The position numbers and the translations under genes were made by a program. Source: Nitrospirota bacterium (lineage in GTDB: Bacteria; Nitrospirota; JACRHL01). From it: 64,000 bases of DNA. Shown here piece by piece: positions 39,590 to 47,432 of the stretch. Numbering within the stretch: the first letter of the stretch is position 1; each line of letters opens with the position of its first letter. The notes beneath the pieces are model-generated. The model made no database searches. It was not told the DNA's origin and was given only the letters and a program-made list of their open reading frames with translations. Location: NCBI GenBank assembly GCA_016212085.1, contig JACRHL010000003.1, positions 186,001-250,000 on the forward strand, in the 5' to 3' direction.

Positions 39590-40423
39590 ATGCCCGCCTT
39601 CCCCCTCCGCGCCGTCGCCCTGCTGGGCGTGCTGGCCGCCCTGGCGGGCTGCGCCACCCGGGCCGACATCAACGCCACGAACCAGACCCTCATCGCGGTG
39701 CAGAACAAGCAGGTGGAGCTGCAAAAGCAGCTCATGGCCCAGCTCCAGGCCCGCTCCCAGCAGCTCGAGGCCGGTCAGCAGGACCTGTCCGCCGCGCAAT
39801 CCGAGTTCCGCGCCGAGGCCGAAGGCGTCCGCCAGGAGGTGGCGCGCATCGGCAAGTCCATTGGCGACCTGCGCCAGCAACTGGCGGACTCCCGCGCCGA
39901 CATCGCCAACCTGAACGGGCGCGTCAGGGAGTTGCAGAACAACCAGGCCATCGGCCTCGGCTCCCTGTCCAAGCGCATCGACGACAACCACGACGCGGCC
40001 ACCGCCCGCATCGACGCTCAAAAGCAGGCGGTGGACGCCTTCGCCACCCAGGTGTCGGCCAAGGTGGACCAGCAGACGGAAACCCTGGGCACCCTGTCCA
40101 AGGCCCAGACCACCGCCGCCGACCAGGACAGGAAGCGCGACAAGACCATCGCCGACCTGTCCCAGTCCCTGGATGCCTTGGGCAGGAAGGTCACCGGTGA
40201 GCTGACGACGCAGGGCAAGCGCATCGACACCCTGCCCAAGGGGGCCGGTGCGCCCGCCGACCTGACCGCCCTGGAAAAGAAGGTGGACTTCCTGGGCGCC
40301 AAGCTGCCCGACCAGATCGACAGGAACAGCAAGGAGGCCGCCCGCATCGCCCAGGAGCTGGGCGACCTGCAATCCCTGCTGGCCGACCTGAACCGGCGCC
40401 TCAAGGCGCTCGAAGGGCATTGA
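39590..40423 (+). CDS. Coiled-coil lipoprotein
   Basis: A 277-residue lipoprotein: MPAFPLRAVALLGVLAALAGC ends in a lipobox. The rest is nearly all heptad-rich, Gln/Asp/Lys-rich coiled coil (QTLIAVQNKQVELQKQLMAQ, later repeated IxDLxxxLxxL units). The ATG is two bases after the tolQ stop, so the two are an operon. The coiled coil recalls the N-terminus of the Tol-associated protein CpoB/YbgF, but no TPR domain follows. It may be a periplasmic spacer between membrane and cell wall; function unknown. Confidence 0.82.
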   Translation: MPAFPLRAVALLGVLAALAGCATRADINATNQTLIAVQNKQVELQKQLMAQLQARSQQLEAGQQDLSAAQSEFRAEAEGVRQEVARIGKSIGDLRQQLADSRADIANLNGRVRELQNNQAIGLGSLSKRIDDNHDAATARIDAQKQAVDAFATQVSAKVDQQTETLGTLSKAQTTAADQDRKRDKTIADLSQSLDALGRKVTGELTTQGKRIDTLPKGAGAPADLTALEKKVDFLGAKLPDQIDRNSKEAARIAQELGDLQSLLADLNRRLKALEGH

Positions 40424-42270
40424 ACGCGCGGCCGCGCATCCACCTCCTTCCGGATCACCTGATCAACCAGATCGCCGCCGGCGAGGTGGTGGAGCGGCCC
40501 GCCTCGGCGGTGAAGGAGCTGATCGAGAACGCCCTGGACGCGGGGGCCACGCGCATCGTGCTGGAGGTCGAGCACGGCGGCAAGCGCCTGATCCGCATCG
40601 TCGACAACGGCCACGGCATCGAGGCGGACGACCTGCCCCTGGCGGTCACCCGCCACGCCACCAGCAAGATCAACAGCCTGGACGACCTGTGCGCCTCCCT
40701 CACCCTGGGTTTCCGGGGCGAGGCGCTGCCGTCCATCGCCTCCGTGTCGCACCTCACCATCCGCTCCACGGTGCGGGGCGCCCCGGAGGGGCGTGAACTG
40801 GCCTTCGGCGACGACGGCCGGCCGCGCCTGAAGGCGGCGCCGCCGGTGCCCGGCACCACCGTGGAGGTGGCCGAGCTGTTCCACAACACCCCGGCGCGCG
40901 CCAAATTCCTGAAGGGCGACGGCACCGAGTGGGGCCACATCGCCGAGGTGGTGAACGAGGTGGCCCTGGGGGCGCCGGCGGTGCTCTTCTCCCTGTCCCA
41001 CAACGGCCGCGCCGCCAAGGTGCTGCCGGCGGCGCCGGACCTGGCGGCGCGGGTACGGCAGATCTATCCGGCGGAGGTGACCGAGCAGCTCATCCCGGTG
41101 GCCGTGGCCGACCCGGAGCACGGCCTGGAACTGACCGGCCTCGTCTCGCGCCCCGGCTTCACCCGCAGCGGCCGCGAATTCCAAAAACTGCTGGTGAACG
41201 GCCGCTGCATCAAGAACACCACCCTGTCCCACGCGGTGTATGCGGCGTTCGAGACGAACCTGTCCGCCGGCCGCCACCCGCTGTTCTTCCTGGCGCTTCG
41301 CCTGCCGCCCAGGGCGGTGGACGTGAACGTCCACCCGGCCAAGCGCGAGGTGCGCTTCGCCCAGTCCAACCCCCTGCACCACTTCGTGCGCGAGGCGGTG
41401 CGGCAGGCGCTGGGGGCTTTCAGGGGCAACGCCCTGCGCCTCACGCGCATGGCGCCGCCCGCCGCCGACGCCGGCACCTGGGAGGAGCGCGTGCGCCAGG
41501 CGGTGGTCCACTCCCTGGACACGGCCCGCGAGGCGGCCACCGCGCCGGCGGCCTGGGCCACGCCCGCGTTCCCGACCGCGCCGGCCGCGCCCACCCAGCT
41601 GCCCATGGCGGACGTGACGGGCGTGGCACACCAGGCGGCGCCGTTGCGGGTGGTGGGGCAGCTGCACAACACCTTCGTGCTGGTGGAGCAGGGCAGCCAG
41701 TTGCGCATCATCGACCAGCACACCGCCCACGAGCGCGTGCTGTTCGAGCGCCTCCAGGCGCGCCTGGCGGCGGACGGGCTGGCGGCCCAGCGCCTGCTGA
41801 TCCCGGCGGATGTCACCCTGCCGCCGGCGCTGGGGGCGCGGGTGGCCGCCCGGCAGGAGGAGCTGGCCCGCCTGGGCATCGACATCGAGCCGTTCGGGGG
41901 CGAAAGCTTCATCGTGCGCGCCCTGCCCGCCCCCCTGGCCCACGTGGACGTGAACGCGCTGGTGGCGGACATCGCCGACGACCTCGCGGACGACCGCGCC
42001 GACAGTCCGGCCGATGCCCAGACGAGCGGCGGCGACGGCAACCCGCCCGGCAAGGGCCTGGGCGCGCGCCTGCACAAACTGCTGGCCACCATCGCCTGCC
42101 ACGCGGCGGTGAAGGCGGGCGACCCGCTGTCCGGCCCGCAGATGGCGGAGCTGGTGCGCGACCTGGGGGGGGTCCGGAATCCCCACACCTGCCCCCACGG
42201 CCGCGCCGTCACCGCCGTGTTGGACCGGGCCGCCGTCAAGCGCCTGTTCGACCGCAACTGGGGCGCCTGA
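40420..42270 (+). CDS. mutL: DNA mismatch repair protein MutL
   Basis: A 616-residue MutL. The N-terminal GHKL ATPase has ENALDAGATRI, DNGHGI, FRGEALPSIASV and the HNTPARAKFL segment. The C-terminal domain carries the endonuclease metal-site motif DQH(T)AHERVLFE near residue 430 and CPHGRA near 593. It is therefore the nicking type found where Dam/MutH is absent. The TTG start at 40420 overlaps the preceding stop. Pro/Ala-rich linker around residues 360-400. Confidence 0.94.
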   Translation: MNARPRIHLLPDHLINQIAAGEVVERPASAVKELIENALDAGATRIVLEVEHGGKRLIRIVDNGHGIEADDLPLAVTRHATSKINSLDDLCASLTLGFRGEALPSIASVSHLTIRSTVRGAPEGRELAFGDDGRPRLKAAPPVPGTTVEVAELFHNTPARAKFLKGDGTEWGHIAEVVNEVALGAPAVLFSLSHNGRAAKVLPAAPDLAARVRQIYPAEVTEQLIPVAVADPEHGLELTGLVSRPGFTRSGREFQKLLVNGRCIKNTTLSHAVYAAFETNLSAGRHPLFFLALRLPPRAVDVNVHPAKREVRFAQSNPLHHFVREAVRQALGAFRGNALRLTRMAPPAADAGTWEERVRQAVVHSLDTAREAATAPAAWATPAFPTAPAAPTQLPMADVTGVAHQAAPLRVVGQLHNTFVLVEQGSQLRIIDQHTAHERVLFERLQARLAADGLAAQRLLIPADVTLPPALGARVAARQEELARLGIDIEPFGGESFIVRALPAPLAHVDVNALVADIADDLADDRADSPADAQTSGGDGNPPGKGLGARLHKLLATIACHAAVKAGDPLSGPQMAELVRDLGGVRNPHTCPHGRAVTAVLDRAAVKRLFDRNWGA

Positions 42271-42302
42271 TGCCACCCCGGCGGCGCGCCCCCCCGGGGC
42301 GG

Positions 42303-42311
42303 TGCTAGAAT
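42303..42311 (+). promoter_or_regulatory. Candidate extended -10 promoter for the pentahaem c554-like gene
   Basis: TGCTAGAAT is an extended -10 element (TGN plus five of six bases) 44 bases upstream of ATG 42355. No -35 is recognisable, as is allowed for extended -10 promoters. Confidence 0.4.
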
Positions 42312-42354
42312 GGGCCGGTAATCCGCTTTCCCCGCGCGCCACACCGGACGCCCC

Positions 42355-43608
42355 ATGACCCGTTCCCGCGACAAGACCCGCCACCCGGTGCTGCGCTCCG
42401 CCGCCATCGCCACGCTGATCCTGGCCGCCGGGGCGTGGGCGTACGCGGAATTCGTCTATTCCCCGGTGATCTTCGGCCTGCGCGACGACTTCGTGCAGGC
42501 GGTGCCCAACCAGACGGTTCCCGAGGGCCTTACCTCCCTGTCCGCCGAATCGTGCGGCGCGTGTCACCGGGAGATCTATGACGAGTGGCGCACCTCCATC
42601 CACTCCCAGGCCTACGTGGACCCCTATTTCCAGGCCTACTGGCAAAAGGACGGGCACATCTGGATCTGCGCCAACTGCCACACCCCCCTGCAAAACCAGC
42701 AGCCCCTGATCGTGACCGGGCTGAAGGGCGACAAGATCCAGCACCCGCTGACCGAGCCCAACCCCATGTTCGACCCCGCCTTGCAGCGGGAGGGCATCAC
42801 CTGCGCCGGCTGCCACGTGCGCGACGGGGTGGTGTACGGCCCCTACGCCGATTCCCAGGCCCCCCACCCCACCGCCTACGACCCCAGGTACCGCACCACG
42901 GAGATCTGCTACTGGTGCCACCAGGTGCCGTCCGGCCCGTTCCAGTTCTACAACGGCGGCCCGTGCGCCACCTTCCTCGAGTTCGAGGACGGGCCCTACG
43001 CCAGGCAGGGCTTCACCTGCCAAACCTGCCACATGCCCCCCGTCACCCGCCCCGCCGCCCACGGCGGCCCAGAGCGCGACACGCGCCGCCACCTGTGGCG
43101 CGGTGGGCATTTCCCCGACATGCTGAACCAGGCCCTCGAGGTGAAGCTGTCCGGCCCCGATGGCGGCTTTCAGGCGGGCGACGACGCCACCTTCGGCCTG
43201 CGCCTCACCAACGGCGGCGCCGGCCACAAGATCCCCACCGGCGACCCGGACCGGCACTTCACCATCACCTTCGAGGAGATGCAGGACGGCAAGGTGGTGG
43301 AAAGCAAGCGCCACACCATCGGCCGCTGGCTGATCTGGAAGCCCGTCATCATCGAACTGTACGAGAACCGCATCCCGCCCACGGAGTTCCGCGACTACCG
43401 CTACACCGCGCAGACCGGCCCCGGCCGCCAGTTGCGGGTGACCGTGACGTACCACATCGTGACCGAGCGGGCCAAGGGACGGTTGATCCGCAAGTACGAC
43501 CTGCCGCCGGACACGGTGGACCACTTCACCCTGTTCGAGCAGACCGTCGACCTGGGCGCGCCGGACGCGGCCGCCAACGCCGCCGCCCGGCCCGACACGG
43601 CGTCGTAG
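42355..43608 (+). CDS. Membrane-anchored or exported pentahaem cytochrome, c554-like
   Basis: A 417-residue protein. Residues 14-32 form one hydrophobic segment (signal anchor or signal peptide). Five CXXCH motifs lie in the first 230 residues: CGACH, CANCH, CAGCH, CYWCH, CQTCH. The start CGACHREIYDEWRTSIHSQA is typical of the cytochrome c554/c' haem domain. Residues 235-400 form a beta-rich domain without haem (GHKIPTGDPDRHF). No nitrite- or hydroxylamine-reductase catalytic signature is seen. It is monocistronic and convergent with the AstE-RimK-RimB operon. Confidence 0.87.
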   Translation: MTRSRDKTRHPVLRSAAIATLILAAGAWAYAEFVYSPVIFGLRDDFVQAVPNQTVPEGLTSLSAESCGACHREIYDEWRTSIHSQAYVDPYFQAYWQKDGHIWICANCHTPLQNQQPLIVTGLKGDKIQHPLTEPNPMFDPALQREGITCAGCHVRDGVVYGPYADSQAPHPTAYDPRYRTTEICYWCHQVPSGPFQFYNGGPCATFLEFEDGPYARQGFTCQTCHMPPVTRPAAHGGPERDTRRHLWRGGHFPDMLNQALEVKLSGPDGGFQAGDDATFGLRLTNGGAGHKIPTGDPDRHFTITFEEMQDGKVVESKRHTIGRWLIWKPVIIELYENRIPPTEFRDYRYTAQTGPGRQLRVTVTYHIVTERAKGRLIRKYDLPPDTVDHFTLFEQTVDLGAPDAAANAAARPDTAS

Positions 43609-43622
43609 CCAGCCATACCCGG

Positions 43623-44642
43623 CTAACGGGCGATGGCCGCGAAATCCTCGTGGAACGCCTCCACCTGCTCCACCACCCCGTCGATGTCGCCCTTGAAGCG
43701 GGCGATGTGGTAGATGGCCTCGCCCTCGTGCACCACGGGGATCTGCGAGCGGCCGATCACCAGGCCGTTGGCGTCCGCCGTCACGGGGATCGACACGCCG
43801 CTGTAGGGGTCGCCCACATAACCCAGCAACTGGCCGCGCTCCACCTGCGCGCCCAGCGCCACCAGCGCCCGGAACATGCCGCTCTCCGGCGCCCGCACCC
43901 AGCGGCTGGAACGCACCACGCCGGCATCCCTGGGCTTCGGCCCGCGGACGCGCGCGGGCAGCATGCCCAGGGCGCGCATCACGTTGAGCACGCCGCGCAC
44001 GCCGGCGCGGATGCCCAGGTCGTCATAGCGCAGCGCCTCGCCCACCTCGTAGATCATCACCCGCGCCCCCATGTCCACCGCCGCCTGGCGCAGCGACCCG
44101 TCGCGCTCCGCCGAGTTGAGCAGCACCGGCACGCCGAACGCGCGGGACAGGCGCAGCGTCTCCGCATCCTCCAGGTTGGCGCGCACCTGGGCCAGGTTGG
44201 CCCGGTGCACCGCCCCGGTGTGCAGGTCGATGCCGTAGCCGCAGTGCGCCACCACCTCGGTGAGGAACAGGTGCGCCAGGCGCCCGGCCAGGGAGCCGGT
44301 TTCCGACCCGGGAAACGAGCGGTTCAGGTCGCGCCGGTCGGGCAGGTAGCGGGAGTGGTGGATGAGGCCGTACACGTTGACCACCGGCACCAGCAGCAGC
44401 GTGCCCGCCAAACGCTTGAGCCCCTTGACCTCGAGCAGCCGCCGCACCACCTCGATGCCGTTCAGCTCGTCGCCGTGCAGGGCCGCGCTGACGAACAGGG
44501 CGGGCCCGTCGCGGCGGCCGTGGAACACGTGCACCGGCAGGGTCATCTGGGTGTGGGAGTTGAGGCGCGGCATGCGCAGCTCCACCATCCGCTGGGTGCC
44601 GGGGGCGATGCGCGTGCCGCCGATGATGATGGGGTCTCGCAT
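43623..44642 (-). CDS. AstE/aspartoacylase-family zinc hydrolase
   Basis: A 339-residue cytoplasmic enzyme of the succinylglutamate desuccinylase/aspartoacylase family (M14-like fold). Zinc ligands are visible in HGDELNGIE (HxxE) and later in the DLHTG segment; DLNRSFPG is the substrate-binding motif. It is the third gene after RimB and RimK, 23 bases past rimK. In this setting it may trim or release glutamate-type modifications rather than serve arginine degradation, because no ast genes are present. That is inference. Confidence 0.85.
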   Translation of the reverse strand: MRDPIIIGGTRIAPGTQRMVELRMPRLNSHTQMTLPVHVFHGRRDGPALFVSAALHGDELNGIEVVRRLLEVKGLKRLAGTLLLVPVVNVYGLIHHSRYLPDRRDLNRSFPGSETGSLAGRLAHLFLTEVVAHCGYGIDLHTGAVHRANLAQVRANLEDAETLRLSRAFGVPVLLNSAERDGSLRQAAVDMGARVMIYEVGEALRYDDLGIRAGVRGVLNVMRALGMLPARVRGPKPRDAGVVRSSRWVRAPESGMFRALVALGAQVERGQLLGYVGDPYSGVSIPVTADANGLVIGRSQIPVVHEGEAIYHIARFKGDIDGVVEQVEAFHEDFAAIAR

Positions 44643-44665
44643 GGGTGGTCCTGTGGGGCGGCCGG

Positions 44666-45580
<915 letters not shown>

Positions 45581-45584
45581 GGGG

Positions 45585-46118
45585 CTAATTCTCTTTGGAA
45601 ATCCGTTTCGCGCGGCGGCGCCCCGTCAGGTACGAGCGGGCCGGGTCCACCACCAGCCGGCCCGCCATGGCCGTGCGGCCGAGCAGTATGCGGAAGCCCA
45701 TGGTGTCCCGGTCGGTGAGGGTCGCCTCGATGGGCCACGCGTGGCCGCCCAGGGCCACGCGGGTGCAGATCACCAGGCGCCGCTCCCGGTGGCCGCCGGA
45801 ATCGGTGACGGTGCGCTCGTCCACCACGTCGGCCACGCAGAACAGCTCGCTGTCGGTGCGCCGTTGCAGAGGGTGGATGCCAAAGCGCACCCGGCGCACG
45901 CCGCCCTCCTCGAACGGGACGACGGAAAAGGCGTGCAACGCCGAGGTGCGCGCGCCGGTGTCCACCTTGGCCTTGATGGCGCCGATGCCCAGATCGGGCA
46001 GCGCCACCCACTCGCGCCACCCCACGCGCATCGGTTCGGATTGCCGTTCCACCACTGACCGCCGCACCTCATGACCATCGCGGCGAACCGGCGCCGCACC
46101 GCTGTTCCGGGCGGACAT
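45585..46118 (-). CDS. rimB: RimB-like retropepsin-type protease (PF05618)
   Basis: A 177-residue protein of the family long labelled 'ATP-dependent zinc protease', which carries an aspartic-protease DTGA motif: [14 protein letters not shown] strong GGAGGA five bases upstream fixes the ATG at 46118; a shorter form from ATG 46031 is possible. Proteins of this family accompany RimK, and in Pseudomonas RimB is reported to act on glutamylated S6. Forming one operon with rimK and an AstE-like gene supports that role. The C-terminal [15 protein letters not shown] is typical. Confidence 0.86.
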   Translation of the reverse strand: MSARNSGAAPVRRDGHEVRRSVVERQSEPMRVGWREWVALPDLGIGAIKAKVDTGARTSALHAFSVVPFEEGGVRRVRFGIHPLQRRTDSELFCVADVVDERTVTDSGGHRERRLVICTRVALGGHAWPIEATLTDRDTMGFRILLGRTAMAGRLVVDPARSYLTGRRRAKRISKEN

Positions 46119-46155
46119 AAGCTTCCTCCGGCGGCGCGCCGAAATCAACCACCGC

Positions 46156-46322
46156 GTCGCCCGGCGGGACGCCCGGCATACCGGCGGGGCGGCCGCGCCC
46201 ACGCGCCGCCGGGGGGGCCTGGCCGGCCCGGGGTGGATAACGGCCGCCGCCCCACACCGCCTTACGCCCCCGTAATCCCGCAGGATGGAGCGACGGTTTC
46301 CCAAACGCCCTGGACGCCAGGA
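46156..46322 (+). repeat. tRNA-Arg-derived repeat, copy A
   Basis: Block 1 (46156-46186) matches copy B (51949-51979) at 26 of 31 bases. Block 2 (46250-46322) contains a degenerate tRNA-Arg(CCT) 5' half. From 46266 it follows GCCCCCGTA...GCAGGAT.GAGCGACGGTTTCC of the intact gene at 53186. Instead of the T-arm and 3' acceptor, a small hairpin follows (CCTGG-ACG-CCAGG). It cannot be a functional tRNA. It lies just upstream of the minus-strand rimB operon; otherwise the gap 46119-46453 holds no gene. Confidence 0.7.
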
Positions 46323-46453
46323 CACTCCCTCGGTTTTCAATGGGTAAGCTGGCGCCGGGTTACTGTCATGCGCCGGCAACAACCCGATATTGCGTGTAGG
46401 CGCCCGTTGTGCCGGGCACGGTTTGGGCACGGGGTGTCTGGGGCCACCACCAT

Positions 46454-46482
46454 TTGCCACCCGACCCGTTACAGGTTACACT
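46454..46482 (+). promoter_or_regulatory. Promoter of the HigBA operon, leaderless type
   Basis: TTGCCA (46454-46459) and TACACT (46477-46482) are exactly 17 bases apart. The ATG of higB lies only nine bases after the -10, so the transcript would have almost no leader, and no Shine-Dalgarno is visible. The direct repeat GTTACAGGTTACA (46469-46481) overlapping the -10 could be the antitoxin operator. Confidence 0.5.
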
Positions 46483-46491
46483 TCCCCTGCG

Positions 46492-46770
46492 ATGATCCGC
46501 TCGTTTCGCCACAAGGGACTGGAGAAGTATTTCTCCCGCGGGACCAAACAGGGGATCCGACCGGAGCACGAACGACGCCTGCGAACCATTCTATTCGCAT
46601 TGAATAGCGCCCGCACGCCTGGCGATATGGACCTGCCCGGCCTCAGGTTACACCCGCTGAGCGGCAAGTGGGACGGCTTTCACTCAGTATGGATCAGCGG
46701 GAACTGGCGCGTCGTGTTTCGTTTTGACGGACTGGATGCCTGTGACGTGGATTATCTGGATTACCACTGA
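46492..46770 (+). CDS. higB: HigB-type toxin (RelE superfamily mRNA interferase)
   Basis: A 92-residue RelE/HigB-fold protein: [45 protein letters not shown] and DVDYLDYH are typical of the 'plasmid maintenance killer' family. HigB cleaves mRNA in the ribosomal A site. Toxin-before-antitoxin order is the Hig signature. Longer in-frame starts upstream are unlikely because the family begins at this ATG. Eighteen bases separate it from higA. Toxin-antitoxin pairs are often mobile, consistent with its place beside repeat A. Confidence 0.92.
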   Translation: MIRSFRHKGLEKYFSRGTKQGIRPEHERRLRTILFALNSARTPGDMDLPGLRLHPLSGKWDGFHSVWISGNWRVVFRFDGLDACDVDYLDYH

Positions 46771-46787
46771 CGGAAAGGAGCACGCCC

Positions 46788-47075
46788 ATGCCAATGCACA
46801 ACCCCCCCCATCCCGGTGAAGTGATCCGTGATTTGTGCCTGGAACCGCTGGGCCTGACGGTTACGGCCGCCGCCAAGGCGCTTGGCGTATCGCGGCGCAC
46901 CCTGTCGGAGCTGCTCAACGGCCGCCGGGGCATTTCCGCCGAGATGGCCGTGCGCCTGTCCCTGGGCTTCGGACGCTCACCGGAGGCGTGGCTGGCCATG
47001 CAGGCCGACCATGACCTGGCCCAGGTGTTGCCCAAAGTCAAAAAGCTCGGAATCGACCGGCTCCAGGCCGCATAG
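46788..47075 (+). CDS. higA: HigA-type antitoxin (HTH XRE family)
   Basis: A 95-residue antitoxin and repressor. It begins [20 protein letters not shown], followed by a helix-turn-helix ([21 protein letters not shown], about residues 28-48) and the family's [21 protein letters not shown]. It should neutralise HigB and repress the promoter at 46454. AAGGAG lies upstream. Confidence 0.93.
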   Translation: MPMHNPPHPGEVIRDLCLEPLGLTVTAAAKALGVSRRTLSELLNGRRGISAEMAVRLSLGFGRSPEAWLAMQADHDLAQVLPKVKKLGIDRLQAA

Positions 47076-47080
47076 TCACC

Positions 47081-47263
47081 ATGCAGTGGAACCAGCCACT
47101 GAGCGACACCGAGATCCGGGAGTTGGACGAGGCCTGTTTCCGCTTTCCCCGCGCGGCTCTGGAAACGGGCGCCGCGACCTCGGATGACCTTCCACAAGCC
47201 GTCCCGGTCGTCGTCAGGCAGGCGCTCAGACGGTCACCACGCCCAGAGGCGGGGCACCCCTAA
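47081..47263 (+). CDS. Possible short hypothetical protein or gene fragment
   Basis: A 60-residue open frame five bases after higA (begins MQWNQPLSDTEIRELDEACF). The first 20 residues have the look of the N-terminus of SEC-C/UPF0149-type proteins, but the rest degrades into unremarkable sequence. No Shine-Dalgarno is seen. It may be a truncated gene left by rearrangement next to the toxin-antitoxin pair, or not a gene. Confidence 0.3.
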   Translation: MQWNQPLSDTEIRELDEACFRFPRAALETGAATSDDLPQAVPVVVRQALRRSPRPEAGHP

Positions 47264-47430
47264 CAACACCGCCTCACCCCGCCCCAGCGCCGCTCCACTT
47301 CCTGCCGATGGAACCCCCTCCGGTCCAACGGCTCCTCCCCCGGGTGGTGCGCGCGCCAGTGGGCGAGATAGCGGTCGTAGGCGTCGTCGCCGGTGAGGCG
47401 GCGCAGGAGGCTCCAGAGGTGGCGGGGCAT
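47260..47430 (-). CDS. ybdD: YbdD/YjiX-family small protein, CstA partner
   Basis: A 56-residue protein with the family pattern LWSLLRRLTGDDAYDRYLAHWRAHHP, ending in RRWGGVRRCC. YbdD/YjiX proteins are nearly always encoded directly after CstA-type transporters and appear necessary for transport. Here the ATG at 47430 is two bases past the cstA stop. Confidence 0.87.
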   Translation of the reverse strand: MPRHLWSLLRRLTGDDAYDRYLAHWRAHHPGEEPLDRRGFHRQEVERRWGGVRRCC

Positions 47431-47432
47431 CG

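Noticed and set aside
40018-43524. A 1168-codon minus-strand frame opposite mutL and the c554-like gene
   Set aside because: It crosses two well-supported plus-strand genes and their intergenic gap, and shows no protein family.
43602-43626. A bidirectional terminator between the c554-like gene and the AstE-like gene
   Set aside because: Only a 5-base stem (TAGCC/GGCTA) including both stop codons and no T-run; too weak to call.
46266-46322. Copy A as a functional tRNA gene
   Set aside because: The 5' acceptor and anticodon region look like tRNA-Arg, but the T-arm, 3' acceptor and CCA are missing and the D-stem is disrupted.
45585-46460. A longer RimB reading from 46460
   Set aside because: It reads through repeat A; the ATG at 46118 has a near-ideal GGAGGA five bases upstream.
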